64,000 bases of DNA, taken from positions 868,001 through 932,000 of the forward strand of contig NZ_JAJEWM010000001.1 in the NCBI RefSeq assembly GCF_020687685.1. The letters are read 5' to 3'. The notes beneath the pieces are model-generated. The model ran no database searches. It saw only the letters and a program-made list of their open reading frames with translations, and was not told where the DNA came from. The position numbers and the translations under genes are program-made. This document shows, one piece after another, positions 42,981-51,767 of the stretch. The DNA comes from Tessaracoccus sp. OS52. GTDB lineage: Bacteria; Actinomycetota; Actinomycetes; Propionibacteriales; Propionibacteriaceae. The first letter of the stretch is position 1. Each line of letters opens with the position of its first letter.

Positions 42981-43451
42981 TCAGGAGCGCGTGGCAGCGT
43001 GCTCCCAGATCTCCACGGCCACCCCGCCGGGCGACTCGAAGTGGATCACGCGCTGGCTGGCGCTGCCCTCCCGGGTCTCGCGCTCCGACACGAGTTCGGT
43101 CTCCTCGAGGTGCCGCTCGGCGGCGTCCAGGTCCGTGGTCATCAGCAGGAGCTTGAGCCCGACGGTCGCGGGCGGTGGGCTGTCCGGGAGCCTGCGGAAG
43201 CTGAGGCAGAACCCCTCGCCGGGATGCTCGAAGAGCGCGTACCCGGCCGTCAGCGCGACGGTGTCCAACCCGAACACCTCCGCGTAGAAGCCCACCTCCG
43301 CCTCGAAGTCGGAGACCGCGTACTCGAACATCTGGCGGAACACCACGCCGTCGGTGGCCAATGGGATGGGGCTCCCCCCTGCCACGGCCCCCGCTTCGAT
43401 GGCTTCGGCGCCAGAGCGGCGAAGCTTGTCGATCACTGGAACATCACTCAC
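42981..43451 (-). CDS. VOC family protein (glyoxalase/bleomycin-resistance fold)
   Basis: 156 aa. An N-terminal stretch of about 38 aa precedes one vicinal-oxygen-chelate unit (MFEYAVSDFEAEVGFYAEVFGL, then FESPGGVAVEIWEH). The C-terminal Glu of VEIWE is a usual metal ligand. Substrate unknown. GTG 43451 is the likely start; no strong ribosome binding site. Divergent from the GH20 gene across 160 bp where I find no confident promoter. Confidence 0.8.
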   Translation of the reverse strand: MSDVPVIDKLRRSGAEAIEAGAVAGGSPIPLATDGVVFRQMFEYAVSDFEAEVGFYAEVFGLDTVALTAGYALFEHPGEGFCLSFRRLPDSPPPATVGLKLLLMTTDLDAAERHLEETELVSERETREGSASQRVIHFESPGGVAVEIWEHAATRS

Positions 43452-43611
43452 GTCGCGCTCCCGCTTCTCGATGATGGGCAGTCCCAGCAGGATACGTCGC
43501 CGGGGCCGCGACGTCTGCCAGACCGGTGTTGTAGGTTGTCAGGTGCCAGTCCGGTGGCCAGTGTCCTTGGCCCGCCGGTTCGTCACCATCCAACGCAGGA
43601 GTTGACCACCG

Positions 43612-45213
43612 GTGCCAGACAGCGTGCCAACCGCATTTCCCTCGTCCGCCATTGGACTCGTCCCTCGACCCAGGTCCGCGCAGATCACCTCCGACGGGGC
43701 GCTCGAGGTTCCGGCCGTAGTTGAGGTTGTCGGCCCGCAGGAGTGGATCGCGACAGCCGCCTCCCTCCTGGAAGGCGGAACCGGGATTCGCCTCGTGCGG
43801 GGGGACGGAGACACCGGTTTCCTCACGCTCACCCGTGGTGGCGACACGCCCTCGAGCTACTCGCTGGAGACCACCCCCGTCGGCGTGGTCCTTCGGGCTG
43901 CCGACGACGAGGGCCTCGTGGCCGGACTGGCGACGCTGCTCCAGCTCATGCCCGCCTGGGTGTACGCGCCCGCTCCGCTGCCCGGCGCACGGCTCTCCCT
44001 TCCGTTCGTGCGGATAGTCGACGAGCCGAGGTTCGGCTGGCGCGGAATGCACCTGGACGTCGCCCGCCACTTCATGCCGTTGCCGTTCCTCTACCGGTTC
44101 GTGGACCTGCTGTGGCTGCACAAGCTCAACCGCTTCCACCTCCACCTCAACGACGACCAGGGCTGGCGGTTCGAGGTCAAGCAGTACCCCGGGCTGACCG
44201 AGGTCGGCGGCCACCGTGCGGAGACCCGGTTCCTGCCGGCGGGCGACGGGGATGGCACCCCACACGGTGGCTTCTACACGCAGGACCAGCTGCGGGCGCT
44301 GAACTCCTACGCCCGTGGGCGCGGCGTCACCATCGTCCCGGAGATCGACGTCCCCGGCCACACCAGAGCCCTGCTGGCCGCCTACCCGGAGTTCGGCGAG
44401 GACTCCGAAGGGCTGGCGGTTCCGACGGGGCCCGGGATCTTCGAGGAGGTGCTCCACCTCGGCGAGCGGACCCTCGAGATGGTCGAGGCCGTTCTGACCG
44501 AACTGCTGGACGTGTTCGACTCTCCTTGGATCCACGTCGGGGGCGACGAGTGCCCCACTGCCCAGTGGCGCCGGAGCGACGACGCGGCCCGGCTCGCTGC
44601 CGAGCGTGGCCTCGACGGCGTGGACGGACTGCAGCCCTGGTTCACCGAGCACCTGCGCGACTGGCTGGCGCAGCGCGACCGCGTCACCGTCGGCTGGGAC
44701 GAGATCATCGACCGCGGCGCGATGCCGGGTGCGGTCGTCATGTCCTGGCGTGGTGGCGAGCCCGGCCGTCGTGCGCTGGCCGCCGGTCACCAAGTGGTGA
44801 TGTCGGCGAACCAGCCGTACTACTTCGACTACTACCAGTCGGACTCTCCGGACGAGCCCTTCGCGCAGCCCGTGACGGCGCGGTGGGAGGAGGTCGCGAG
44901 CTTCGACCCGGCTGACGGCGTTGCGGAGGAGCACCTGCACAACCTGCTGGGAATCCAGGGCCAACTCTGGACGGAGTTCATACCGACGCCGACGGGGGTG
45001 GAATACATGGCGTTCCCGCGCGCTGCCGTGCTGGCTGAGGCAGCCTGGTGTGGCCCGACGGACCCCGCCGAGCTCGAGCCACGCCTGCGCGCCCACCTGG
45101 GACGGCTGGATGCGGCCGGGGTCAACTATCGCCCACTGGATGGTCCCCGCCCATGGCAGAGGGGCGGCAGCGGAAGACACAGCCGCCCAGAGGGCCATGG
45201 CCGACGCGACTGA
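43612..45213 (+). CDS. Beta-N-acetylhexosaminidase, GH20
   Basis: 533 aa. An N-terminal GH20b-like domain (about 1-130; LVPRPRSAQI) is followed by the catalytic barrel with RFGWRGMHLDVARHFMP, HLHLNDDQGWRFE and the catalytic Asp-Glu pair in HVGGDE (D312, E313), and WDEII downstream. It releases terminal GlcNAc/GalNAc. No signal peptide is seen, so it probably acts in the cytoplasm on imported oligosaccharides or recycled muropeptides. GTG 43612 has AGGAG about 10 nt upstream. Convergent, 3 bp from the lactonase-like gene. Confidence 0.93.
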   Translation: MPDSVPTAFPSSAIGLVPRPRSAQITSDGALEVPAVVEVVGPQEWIATAASLLEGGTGIRLVRGDGDTGFLTLTRGGDTPSSYSLETTPVGVVLRAADDEGLVAGLATLLQLMPAWVYAPAPLPGARLSLPFVRIVDEPRFGWRGMHLDVARHFMPLPFLYRFVDLLWLHKLNRFHLHLNDDQGWRFEVKQYPGLTEVGGHRAETRFLPAGDGDGTPHGGFYTQDQLRALNSYARGRGVTIVPEIDVPGHTRALLAAYPEFGEDSEGLAVPTGPGIFEEVLHLGERTLEMVEAVLTELLDVFDSPWIHVGGDECPTAQWRRSDDAARLAAERGLDGVDGLQPWFTEHLRDWLAQRDRVTVGWDEIIDRGAMPGAVVMSWRGGEPGRRALAAGHQVVMSANQPYYFDYYQSDSPDEPFAQPVTARWEEVASFDPADGVAEEHLHNLLGIQGQLWTEFIPTPTGVEYMAFPRAAVLAEAAWCGPTDPAELEPRLRAHLGRLDAAGVNYRPLDGPRPWQRGGSGRHSRPEGHGRRD

Positions 45214-45216
45214 GCG

Positions 45217-46212
45217 TCACCGCGCGGGCAGCAGCAGCAAGGACGCCGGAGAGACGGAGGCCAGGACGTCCTGCGCCTCGGGTGCCTCAGCCCTGAGGTC
45301 GTAGCGACCCACCGTCGCGCCGTGCTCATGCGCCACCCACAAGGAGTCCCCGTCCACGACGAAGTCCCTGGGCCAGGCGCCCACCGGGAACTCCCGAAGC
45401 CACTCGGGCTGGTCCCCGGTGAGGAGGAACTCGGCGACGGTGTCGCAACCGCGCAGCGAAACGAGGAGCAGGTCGTCGCGGAGCCGCAGGGCAGCGGGAT
45501 ACGTCTCGTCGTTGACGGAGGCTCTGACGGAGACGGCCTCGGTGAACGTCTCGCCTTGGCGGTCTCCGACCCAGAGCCTGCCGTTGAGCTCGCCCACCAC
45601 CACCAGGCGGTCCTCCCGGAGCACCAGGTGCCTCGGTCCCATGCCTGCCGGCAGGACTATCGGCTCCAGCTCGACAAGGGTGCCATCGGCTCCGAGCCGG
45701 ACGCGGTGGACCCGGTCGGCGCCAAGGTCGGTCACCAGGGCGACGTCGCCGTCGAACACCACCTGGTGCGCGTGCGCCGCCTCCTGCCTGTCCGGGTGGG
45801 GCCCGGAGCCGTCGAAGTCGATCACGTCCAGCAGGCGCGAGAGCCCGCCGCGCTCGTCGATCGCGAAGCTGGTGAGCGCTCCCGCGTCGTAGGAGGCGAC
45901 CAGGACGTGCCCACCGTCGGGGGAGACGGCGAGGTGGCAGGCCCCCGCCCGTTCGACGGGAGCGCTCGAGACGAGTTCGAGCTGGGCGGGGAAGGCGGTC
46001 CGGTCCACCTGCAGGGAGTGGACGAGGCTGCGAGGCCCCGACGAGATTGCGCAGACCAGGTCACGCTGCGGGTGCAGCACCAGATAGGTTGGCGAGGGCA
46101 ATTCGAGTACGGGACCGGGGACCACGTCGGCGTCATCGAGTCCGAAGACCTGGAGGCCGCCCTCGCCCGAGGCGTCGGTGTTGTTTCCCACCAGCAGGGT
46201 CCTGCGCGACAT
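45217..46212 (-). CDS. Lactonase family protein (7-bladed propeller, 6-phosphogluconolactonase-like)
   Basis: 331 aa from ATG 46212 (GGGAGA 3 nt upstream); the frame is open 39 codons further, without support. Repeats of the propeller type (LVLHPQRDLVCAIS, CHLAVSPDGGHVLVASYDAG) and EAAHAHQVVFDG are typical of the YbhE/lactonase family. Might hydrolyse 6-phosphogluconolactone or another lactone. Divergent from the MFS gene, convergent with GH20. Confidence 0.85.
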   Translation of the reverse strand: MSRRTLLVGNNTDASGEGGLQVFGLDDADVVPGPVLELPSPTYLVLHPQRDLVCAISSGPRSLVHSLQVDRTAFPAQLELVSSAPVERAGACHLAVSPDGGHVLVASYDAGALTSFAIDERGGLSRLLDVIDFDGSGPHPDRQEAAHAHQVVFDGDVALVTDLGADRVHRVRLGADGTLVELEPIVLPAGMGPRHLVLREDRLVVVGELNGRLWVGDRQGETFTEAVSVRASVNDETYPAALRLRDDLLLVSLRGCDTVAEFLLTGDQPEWLREFPVGAWPRDFVVDGDSLWVAHEHGATVGRYDLRAEAPEAQDVLASVSPASLLLLPAR

Positions 46213-46311
46213 GATTCTCCCAACGTTGGTACCCGTGCCTACAGTCTGGACCGGTTTCGGACGGGATGCACAGGAGGGGAGCGGGATTCGCCCTGTTTCA
46301 TCCGAGGGCCC

Positions 46312-46317
46312 TAGGGT
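46312..46317 (+). promoter_or_regulatory. -10 box of apparently leaderless MFS gene
   Basis: TAGGGT ends 6 nt before ATG 46324, and no ribosome binding site is present. Confidence 0.45.
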
Positions 46318-46323
46318 GAGCCG

Positions 46324-47538
46324 ATGCACTCCGCCGAGTCTCGTGAACTCGTTGCCCGTAGTCGCGCGCTGATGGCACTGCTCTTCCTGCCGGGCATCGT
46401 GCTGGCGAGCTGGGTCAGCAGGACCCCTGACATCCGCGACGCCCTAGGCGCCTCACCGGCGCAGATGGGGCTGGTGCTCATGGGCCTGTCGGTGGGATCG
46501 ATGGCGGGCATCCTCGCCTCCGGCCGGTTGACCATGCGCTTCGGCACCCGCAAGGTCATCGCGGTCGCCGCAACGCCGACCGCCCTCAGCGTCCCGGTGA
46601 TCGCCGCCGGTGCCGGTCTCGCATCGCCGTGGCTGCTCGCCTTCGGACTCGGACTGAGCGGCCTGGCGATGGGCGGTGGTGAAGTCGCGCTGAACGTCGA
46701 GGGCGCCGAGGTCGAGATGATCGGGGCCAGGCCGTTCCTCCCCAAACTGCACGCCTTCTTCTCCCTCGGGGCCACGACCGGGGCCTCGCTGGGCATCGCC
46801 TTCACCCATTACCGGGTCCCGGTGCCGGTGCACCTGGCCTGCGTGGCCGTGCTGGCGTTCGTGCTCGTCCCTGCGGCCGTCAGGCACATCCCGCCAGGCG
46901 TGGGTGTGGCCCTTCCCCGACCTGCCGGCGCAGGGCGTGAACGGACGCTGTTCAAGGAGGCGCCCCTGCTCCTGATCGGTGCCGTCATGCTGGCTCTGGC
47001 CCTCGCGGAGGGGTCGGCCAATGACTGGCTGCCGTTGGTCATGGTCGACGGTCATGGCTTCGACCCGGCCATCGGATCCCTGAGCTACGCGATCTTCGCG
47101 GCCTGCATGACGGTGGGCCGCCTGTTCGGAGGCCCCTTGGTGGCGCGGCTGGGGCAGCGCAACGTGTTGCTCGTCAGTTCCCTCGCCGGGGCGCTCGGAC
47201 TGGCGCTCGTGATCCTCGTGGACAACCAGGTGGTCGCAGCCGCGGCTGTGGTGGCATGGGGCCTGGGTGCCGCGTTGGGATTCCCCGTGGCCGTCTCGGC
47301 GGCCGGGCAGTCTGGGCCCGACTCCGCCAGGCGGGTCTCGTTCGTGGCGACCATCGGCTACATCGCCTTCCTGGCGGGGCCACCGGTGCTGGGTCTGCTC
47401 GGCGAACTCGGCGGCCTGCGGCGGGCGCTCCTGCCCGTCATGGTCCTCTGCCTCGTGGCTGCGGCATTGACCCTGGTGCTTCGGCGCTACCCGGAGAACT
47501 CCCCGCACCGACGAGCATCGCTGGGCAACCGCTCGTGA
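46324..47538 (+). CDS. MFS transporter
   Basis: 404 aa, 12 hydrophobic segments. GIVLASWVSRTPDIRDALGA, GLVLMGLSVGSMAGILASG and NDWLPLVMVDG resemble the YbjJ/FucP-like branch of MFS sugar or drug transporters. The substrate is not clear; beside GH20 and lactonase genes a sugar is possible. Leaderless pattern at the start. The stop codon falls in a 23-bp tandem repeat. Confidence 0.88.
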   Translation: MHSAESRELVARSRALMALLFLPGIVLASWVSRTPDIRDALGASPAQMGLVLMGLSVGSMAGILASGRLTMRFGTRKVIAVAATPTALSVPVIAAGAGLASPWLLAFGLGLSGLAMGGGEVALNVEGAEVEMIGARPFLPKLHAFFSLGATTGASLGIAFTHYRVPVPVHLACVAVLAFVLVPAAVRHIPPGVGVALPRPAGAGRERTLFKEAPLLLIGAVMLALALAEGSANDWLPLVMVDGHGFDPAIGSLSYAIFAACMTVGRLFGGPLVARLGQRNVLLVSSLAGALGLALVILVDNQVVAAAAVVAWGLGAALGFPVAVSAAGQSGPDSARRVSFVATIGYIAFLAGPPVLGLLGELGGLRRALLPVMVLCLVAAALTLVLRRYPENSPHRRASLGNRS

Positions 47539-47570
47539 GCCGCCCTTGGCAACCGCTCGTGAGCCGCCCT
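47524..47570. repeat. 23-bp direct repeat at the MFS gene end
   Basis: GGCAACCGCTCGTGAGCCGC is the start of a 23-bp unit present at 47524-47546 and again at 47548-47570, one base apart. The first copy contains the last codons and TGA of the MFS gene; the second repeats them, GNRS-stop, without function. A recent slippage duplication is likely. Confidence 0.85.
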
Positions 47571-47935
47571 CATCGGTTCCAGCACAGGCAGAACGGGTGC
47601 CCCGCCGGGTCCGCGTAGACCTGGTAGTCATCGGGACCGTCGCCGCCCTGCGGGCCCTGGAGGAGCGTCGCGCCGAGGGTCAGGACTTCTTCGTGGGCCT
47701 CGTCGATGTCATCCACCCAGAGATCCAGGTGGATCTGCTGAGGATGGCCATTGGGCCAGTTGGGCGATACGTGGTCCGGGGCAAGCTGGACCGCCGCAGC
47801 CGGCTCCCCCTCCACGAGGATCATGTGCCAGTCGTCCTCGGCGGCAACCTCCCCGCCCAGCACCCCGGCCCAGAAGGCGCTCTCGGCGGCGATGTCTGCG
47901 GCATCGAAGACGACGACCTGCATGCGGATCTTCAT
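47570..47935 (-). CDS. VOC family protein
   Basis: 121 aa, a single vicinal-oxygen-chelate unit (MQVVVFDAADIAAESAFWAG, QIHLDLWVDDIDEAHEEVLT, YADPAGHPFCLCW). HPFCLCW at the end is typical of this subgroup. ATG 47935 has GACACT 6 nt upstream. The frame is open another 216 nt beyond 47935, running over the divergent RibD-like gene, and is rejected there. Substrate unknown. Confidence 0.85.
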   Translation of the reverse strand: MKIRMQVVVFDAADIAAESAFWAGVLGGEVAAEDDWHMILVEGEPAAAVQLAPDHVSPNWPNGHPQQIHLDLWVDDIDEAHEEVLTLGATLLQGPQGGDGPDDYQVYADPAGHPFCLCWNR

Positions 47936-47981
47936 TAAGTGAGTGTCGCACGCGGATCTGAACGTGTGAATCCCCGGAAGG

Positions 47982-47987
47982 TAGCGT
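47982..47987 (+). promoter_or_regulatory. -10 box of apparently leaderless RibD-like gene
   Basis: TAGCGT ends 6 nt before ATG 47994; no ribosome binding site. Confidence 0.45.
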
Positions 47988-47993
47988 TCGTGC

Positions 47994-48548
47994 ATGAGCA
48001 GAGTGATATTCGACACCGCGACCACCATAAACGGCTGGATCGCCGATGAGTCCAACTCGCTGGACTGGCTGTTCTCGGTGGAGGGCGGCGAGCAGCCGGA
48101 CGAGGGCCTGTTTCCTGAGGGCGTCACCGTGCTGGTGGAGGGGTCCACCACCTACGAATGGGTGCTTGCGCACGATGACATCCTTGCCCATCCCGAGCGG
48201 TGGCAGAACTTCCACGGCGAGCGGCCGGCGTTCGTGTTCACCAGCCGTGACCTGCCGGTTCCGGACGGGGCCGACGTCCGGTTCGTCTCCGGACCTGTGG
48301 CCGACGCGATGCCCGCCATCCGCGAGGCGGCGGGTGAGGGCAACATCTGGGTGGTCGGTGGCGGGGACCTCGCCGGCCAGTTCATCGACGCAGGTCTGCT
48401 GGACGAGATCGCCCTCTCTGTTGCGCCGGTGGCCCTCACCGGCGGCGCACCGCTCCTGCCTCGGCGACTGGAGTCCGACCGGCTCCGGTTGGTCTCGGCG
48501 ACGGCGCACGGTCAGTTCGCTCGCCTGATCTACGAGCTCAAGGCCTGA
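47994..48548 (+). CDS. Dihydrofolate reductase/RibD C-terminal family protein
   Basis: 184 aa of the DHFR-like fold shared by the RibD reductase domain. IFDTATTINGWIADE at the start, VEGSTTYEWVLAHD, and NIWVVGGGDLAGQFIDAGLLDEI, whose VGGG..L.. loop binds NADPH. Distinct from true FolA. Riboflavin-like or other pterin reduction is possible, but no rib genes are near. Confidence 0.87.
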   Translation: MSRVIFDTATTINGWIADESNSLDWLFSVEGGEQPDEGLFPEGVTVLVEGSTTYEWVLAHDDILAHPERWQNFHGERPAFVFTSRDLPVPDGADVRFVSGPVADAMPAIREAAGEGNIWVVGGGDLAGQFIDAGLLDEIALSVAPVALTGGAPLLPRRLESDRLRLVSATAHGQFARLIYELKA

Positions 48549-48608
48549 CCACCGCCGTCTACGTCGAGCCCAACGTCTGGGTCAGGCACGCCCTGGCCTG
48601 AGCCGCGC

Positions 48609-49268
48609 CTATGCGCGCGCCTGGTCGTGCTCGTTGCTCAGCCGGCCGACCACCCGCATGCCGGCGGCTGCCAGGTCGTCCTCGATCTGCTGGGTGTTGA
48701 GGGTGTTCACGCCGACGACGACGACGCTGGTCTCGAGGCTGCCCCGGTGCACCGCGAGGTGTTCGATGTTGGCGTGGTGCCTTGCCATGATCCCCGTCAG
48801 TTGCGACAGCACGCCCGGCTCGTCGCGGGCCTCGATGGTGAGGCGGGTGCCGTGGTCTCGGAAGCCCAGGACGTCGATGAAGGCGTCCAGCAGGTCGCTC
48901 TCCGTGATGACGCCGATCAGCTCGCCGTTCTCGACGACGGGCAACATCTCGATCTTGCGGTCCCGCATCAGCACGGCGGCCTCCTCCAGGAGGGCTCCGA
49001 GGCCGATGGTCAGGGCCGGCTTCGACATCACCTTGGCGACCGTCAGTCGCGACACCAGGTAGGTGGCCTCCTGGGCGCTGAGGGTGGTTGCCTTGGACGG
49101 CAGCGCCGCCGCGATGTCGTTGTTGGAGATGACGCCGACGACACGACCGTCGTCGACCACTGGCAGGTGCCGCACGTTGTGCCTGGCCATCGTCTCCTGG
49201 GCCTCTGGCAGGCTCGTCCCGGGGGTCACCGTGAAGGGGTTGGTGGTCATCCTCTGCTTGACGAACAT
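48609..49268 (-). CDS. CBS-pair and ACT domain protein (AcuB-like)
   Basis: 219 aa. Two CBS motifs (NPFTVTPGTSLPEAQETMAR with VVGVISNNDI, and KPALTIGLGALLEEAAVLMR with LIGVITESDL) are followed by an ACT domain (about 145-219; LTIEARDEPGVLSQLTGIMA). CBS pairs bind adenine nucleotides and ACT domains bind amino acids, so it could sense branched-chain amino acids and energy state. It starts 1 bp after the livF stop, as the last gene of the liv operon. Confidence 0.88.
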   Translation of the reverse strand: MFVKQRMTTNPFTVTPGTSLPEAQETMARHNVRHLPVVDDGRVVGVISNNDIAAALPSKATTLSAQEATYLVSRLTVAKVMSKPALTIGLGALLEEAAVLMRDRKIEMLPVVENGELIGVITESDLLDAFIDVLGFRDHGTRLTIEARDEPGVLSQLTGIMARHHANIEHLAVHRGSLETSVVVVGVNTLNTQQIEDDLAAAGMRVVGRLSNEHDQARA

Positions 49269-49269
49269 G

Positions 49270-49968
49270 TCACCCTCCCAGGTAGGCGCGCTTGACCTCG
49301 TCGGTCTGTGCGAGGGCCCTCGCCTCGCCCGACAAGACTACCGAGCCGGTCTCCAGGACGTAGGCCCGGTCGGCGATCTGCAGGGCGATGTTGGCGTTCT
49401 GCTCCACCAGCAGCACCGTCGTGCCCGCAGCGTTGATGCGGGCGATGATGTCGAAGATCTCCTGCACCAGCAGTGGCGCCAGACCCATCGATGGCTCGTC
49501 CAGCAACAGCACCTTGGGTTTGGCCATCAGGGCACGCCCCATGGCCAGCATCTGCTGCTCGCCTCCGGAAAGGGTGCCGGCCAGTTGCTTGCGACGCTCC
49601 GCGAGGATCGGGAAGCGGTCGTAGACCTCGTCGTAGTCGGCGGATGCGACGTCCTTGCGCTGGAACGCGCCGAGCTGGAGATTCTCCAGCACGCTCATCT
49701 CCGGGAACACGCGTCGCCCTTCAGGCACCTGGGACAGGCCCCGCGAGACCCGGTTCTGCGGCGACAGGCCGGTGATGTCGTCGCCTTCGAGCGTGATGGA
49801 ACCCGACGTCGGCCGCTTCAACCCCGAGACCGACCGTAGGGTTGTGGTCTTGCCCGCACCGTTGGCACCGATCAGCGTGACGATCTCGCCCTCGTCCACC
49901 GTGAACGAGATGCCCTTGATGGCGTGGATGACCCCGAAGTGGACGTGGAGGTCCCTGACCTCAAGCAT
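49270..49968 (-). CDS. livF: Branched-chain amino acid ABC transporter ATPase LivF
   Basis: 232 aa. Walker A GANGAGKTT, signature LSGGEQQMLAMGRALM, Walker B LLLDEPSMGLAP and switch His in LLVEQNAN(I)-type sequence. The LSGGEQQ and PSMGLAP forms are typical of LivF. It forms a heterodimer with LivG. ATG 49968 overlaps livG by 8 nt. Part of livKHMGF plus CBS-ACT. Confidence 0.95.
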   Translation of the reverse strand: MLEVRDLHVHFGVIHAIKGISFTVDEGEIVTLIGANGAGKTTTLRSVSGLKRPTSGSITLEGDDITGLSPQNRVSRGLSQVPEGRRVFPEMSVLENLQLGAFQRKDVASADYDEVYDRFPILAERRKQLAGTLSGGEQQMLAMGRALMAKPKVLLLDEPSMGLAPLLVQEIFDIIARINAAGTTVLLVEQNANIALQIADRAYVLETGSVVLSGEARALAQTDEVKRAYLGG

Positions 49969-50746
49969 TGGGTGCCTCCTCGCCGAGATAGGCCTCGATG
50001 ACCTTGGGGTCGTTGCGCACGTGCTCCGGCGAGCCGTCGCTGATGATGACGCCGTGGTCGAGGACGTAGATCCGCTCGCAGATCCGCATCACCAGACTCA
50101 TGTCGTGCTCGATGAGCAGCACGGTCAGGCCGAAGTCCTTGCGCAGCTGGGAGATCAGCGACGTGAGGTCGCGGGTCTCGTTGGGGTTCATGCCGGCTGC
50201 TGGCTCGTCGAGCAGCAACAGCTTCGGCTTCACGGCGAGGGCGCGCGCGATCTCCAGGTGCCGCTGGTCTCCGTAGGACAGGTTCCGCGACAGCTCGCCG
50301 GACTTCGACGCCAACCCCATCACCTCCAGCAGTTCCATGCTCTCGGCCTCGATCTCACGCTCGCTGGAGCCGAAGCGGCCGGCGTGGGTGAAAGCGGAGA
50401 ACAGGCCGTAGGGCACGTTCTGCTGCATCGCGATGCGCACGTTGTCCAGCACGCTCAGGTCCTTGAACAGGCGGATGTTCTGGAAGGTGCGTCCCACCCC
50501 GGCGCGGCAGATGACGTTGGGCCGCTTGCCGCCGATTGAGATGGTCGTGCCGTCGATGTTGAGTTCGACCGTGCCCGAGGACGGCGGGTACACGCCGGTC
50601 AGGACGTTGAACAGGGTGGTCTTGCCAGCCCCGTTCGGGCCGATTAGGCCCACCAGTTCACCCTCGTCCACGTGGAGGTTCGCCCTTGACACGGCGGTGA
50701 GGCCGCCGAAGTTTCGCGTCAGTTCCGACACTTTGAGCAGACTCAT
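49961..50746 (-). CDS. livG: Branched-chain amino acid ABC transporter ATPase LivG
   Basis: 261 aa from ATG 50746, which overlaps the livM stop (ATGA). Walker A GPNGAGKTT, LivG-type GVGRTFQNIRLF after it, signature LSYGDQRHLEIARAL, Walker B LLLDEPAAGMNP and IEHD(M). The frame is open far upstream, into livM, without support. Partner of LivF. Confidence 0.95.
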   Translation of the reverse strand: MSLLKVSELTRNFGGLTAVSRANLHVDEGELVGLIGPNGAGKTTLFNVLTGVYPPSSGTVELNIDGTTISIGGKRPNVICRAGVGRTFQNIRLFKDLSVLDNVRIAMQQNVPYGLFSAFTHAGRFGSSEREIEAESMELLEVMGLASKSGELSRNLSYGDQRHLEIARALAVKPKLLLLDEPAAGMNPNETRDLTSLISQLRKDFGLTVLLIEHDMSLVMRICERIYVLDHGVIISDGSPEHVRNDPKVIEAYLGEEAPNA

Positions 50747-51765
50747 CACCGGACCCCCTCGTCGGTCGGAAGAGCATCGTCGGGGTCCTTGGTGATGACC
50801 GGGGCGGCGGCTGCGGTCTGGTTCCGCCCGCCGCCGAAGGCCTTCCCGAAGATCCTCAGGCTCAACTCGCGTGAACCCATGAGACCGCCCGGGCGGAAGA
50901 TCATGATGAGGACCAGGATGAGGGCGTAGATGATCATGCGGATGTCGGACACCGAGGCCAACGCCGTCGAGAGCACCGCCAGCAGGATCGCCGCGATGAT
51001 GGTGCCCGTGATGGAACCCAGACCCCCCAGGACAACGATCACCAGGATGTCGATGGACTTGAGGAACCCGAACTGGTCCGGCTGCAGGACGTAGAAGTAG
51101 GAGGCGTAGAGCGCGCCGCCGACGCCCGCGAAGAACGCGGCAATGGTGAAGGTCTGTACCTTCACCCGCGTGGTGTTGATGCCGATCGCCTCCGCCGCGA
51201 TCTCGTCCTCGCGCACCGCGATCGCACGGCGACCGTGGGAGCTGCGGATGTAGTTCCACAGGAAGATGAGGGTGATGGCGAGGAACCCGAACATCCAGTT
51301 CCAGTCCACGTACCTGGGGACGCCCGAGAGGCCGGCGGCGCCGTTGGTGATGTCCAGGTTGAGGATGACCACCCGGATGATCTCGGCCATGCCCAGCGTC
51401 GCGATTGCCAGGTAGTCGCCGCGCAACCGCAGCGTCGGCAGCCCCACGAGGGCCCCGACGATGGCCGCGAGCACAGCCCCGGCGAGCACACCCAGCAGGA
51501 AGCCGCCCACACCGTCGACGCGCATGGTGATGATCGCGCAGGTGTAGGCGCCGATGGCCATGAATCCGGCGTGCCCCAGTGCGAGTTGGCCGGTGAACCC
51601 GACGACGAGGTTGAGCGAGGCCGCGAGGATGATGTTGATGCAGATGGTCATCATCGTGGCGAACAGGTAGTTGTTGATGACCCCGACGGAGATGAGCAGC
51701 AGCACCAGGCCGTAGGCGACGGCGAGCGGGACCACCCAGCGCAGGACGTTCTTGACGGTGGCCAT
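50746..51765 (-). CDS. livM: Branched-chain amino acid ABC transporter permease LivM
   Basis: About 339 aa with roughly ten hydrophobic segments. ASLNLVVGFTGQLALGHAGF and PTLRLRGDYLAIATLGMAEI are typical of LivM. I prefer ATG 51765 (AGAAGG 7 nt upstream) to GTG 51771, which overlaps the livH stop. Forms the membrane channel with LivH. Confidence 0.94.
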   Translation of the reverse strand: MATVKNVLRWVVPLAVAYGLVLLLISVGVINNYLFATMMTICINIILAASLNLVVGFTGQLALGHAGFMAIGAYTCAIITMRVDGVGGFLLGVLAGAVLAAIVGALVGLPTLRLRGDYLAIATLGMAEIIRVVILNLDITNGAAGLSGVPRYVDWNWMFGFLAITLIFLWNYIRSSHGRRAIAVREDEIAAEAIGINTTRVKVQTFTIAAFFAGVGGALYASYFYVLQPDQFGFLKSIDILVIVVLGGLGSITGTIIAAILLAVLSTALASVSDIRMIIYALILVLIMIFRPGGLMGSRELSLRIFGKAFGGGRNQTAAAAPVITKDPDDALPTDEGVR

Positions 51766-51767
51766 GC

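Noticed and set aside
48582-48601. TCAGGC/GCCTGA inverted repeat between RibD-like and CBS-ACT genes
   Set aside because: Only 6-bp arms and no T-run; too weak to call a terminator.
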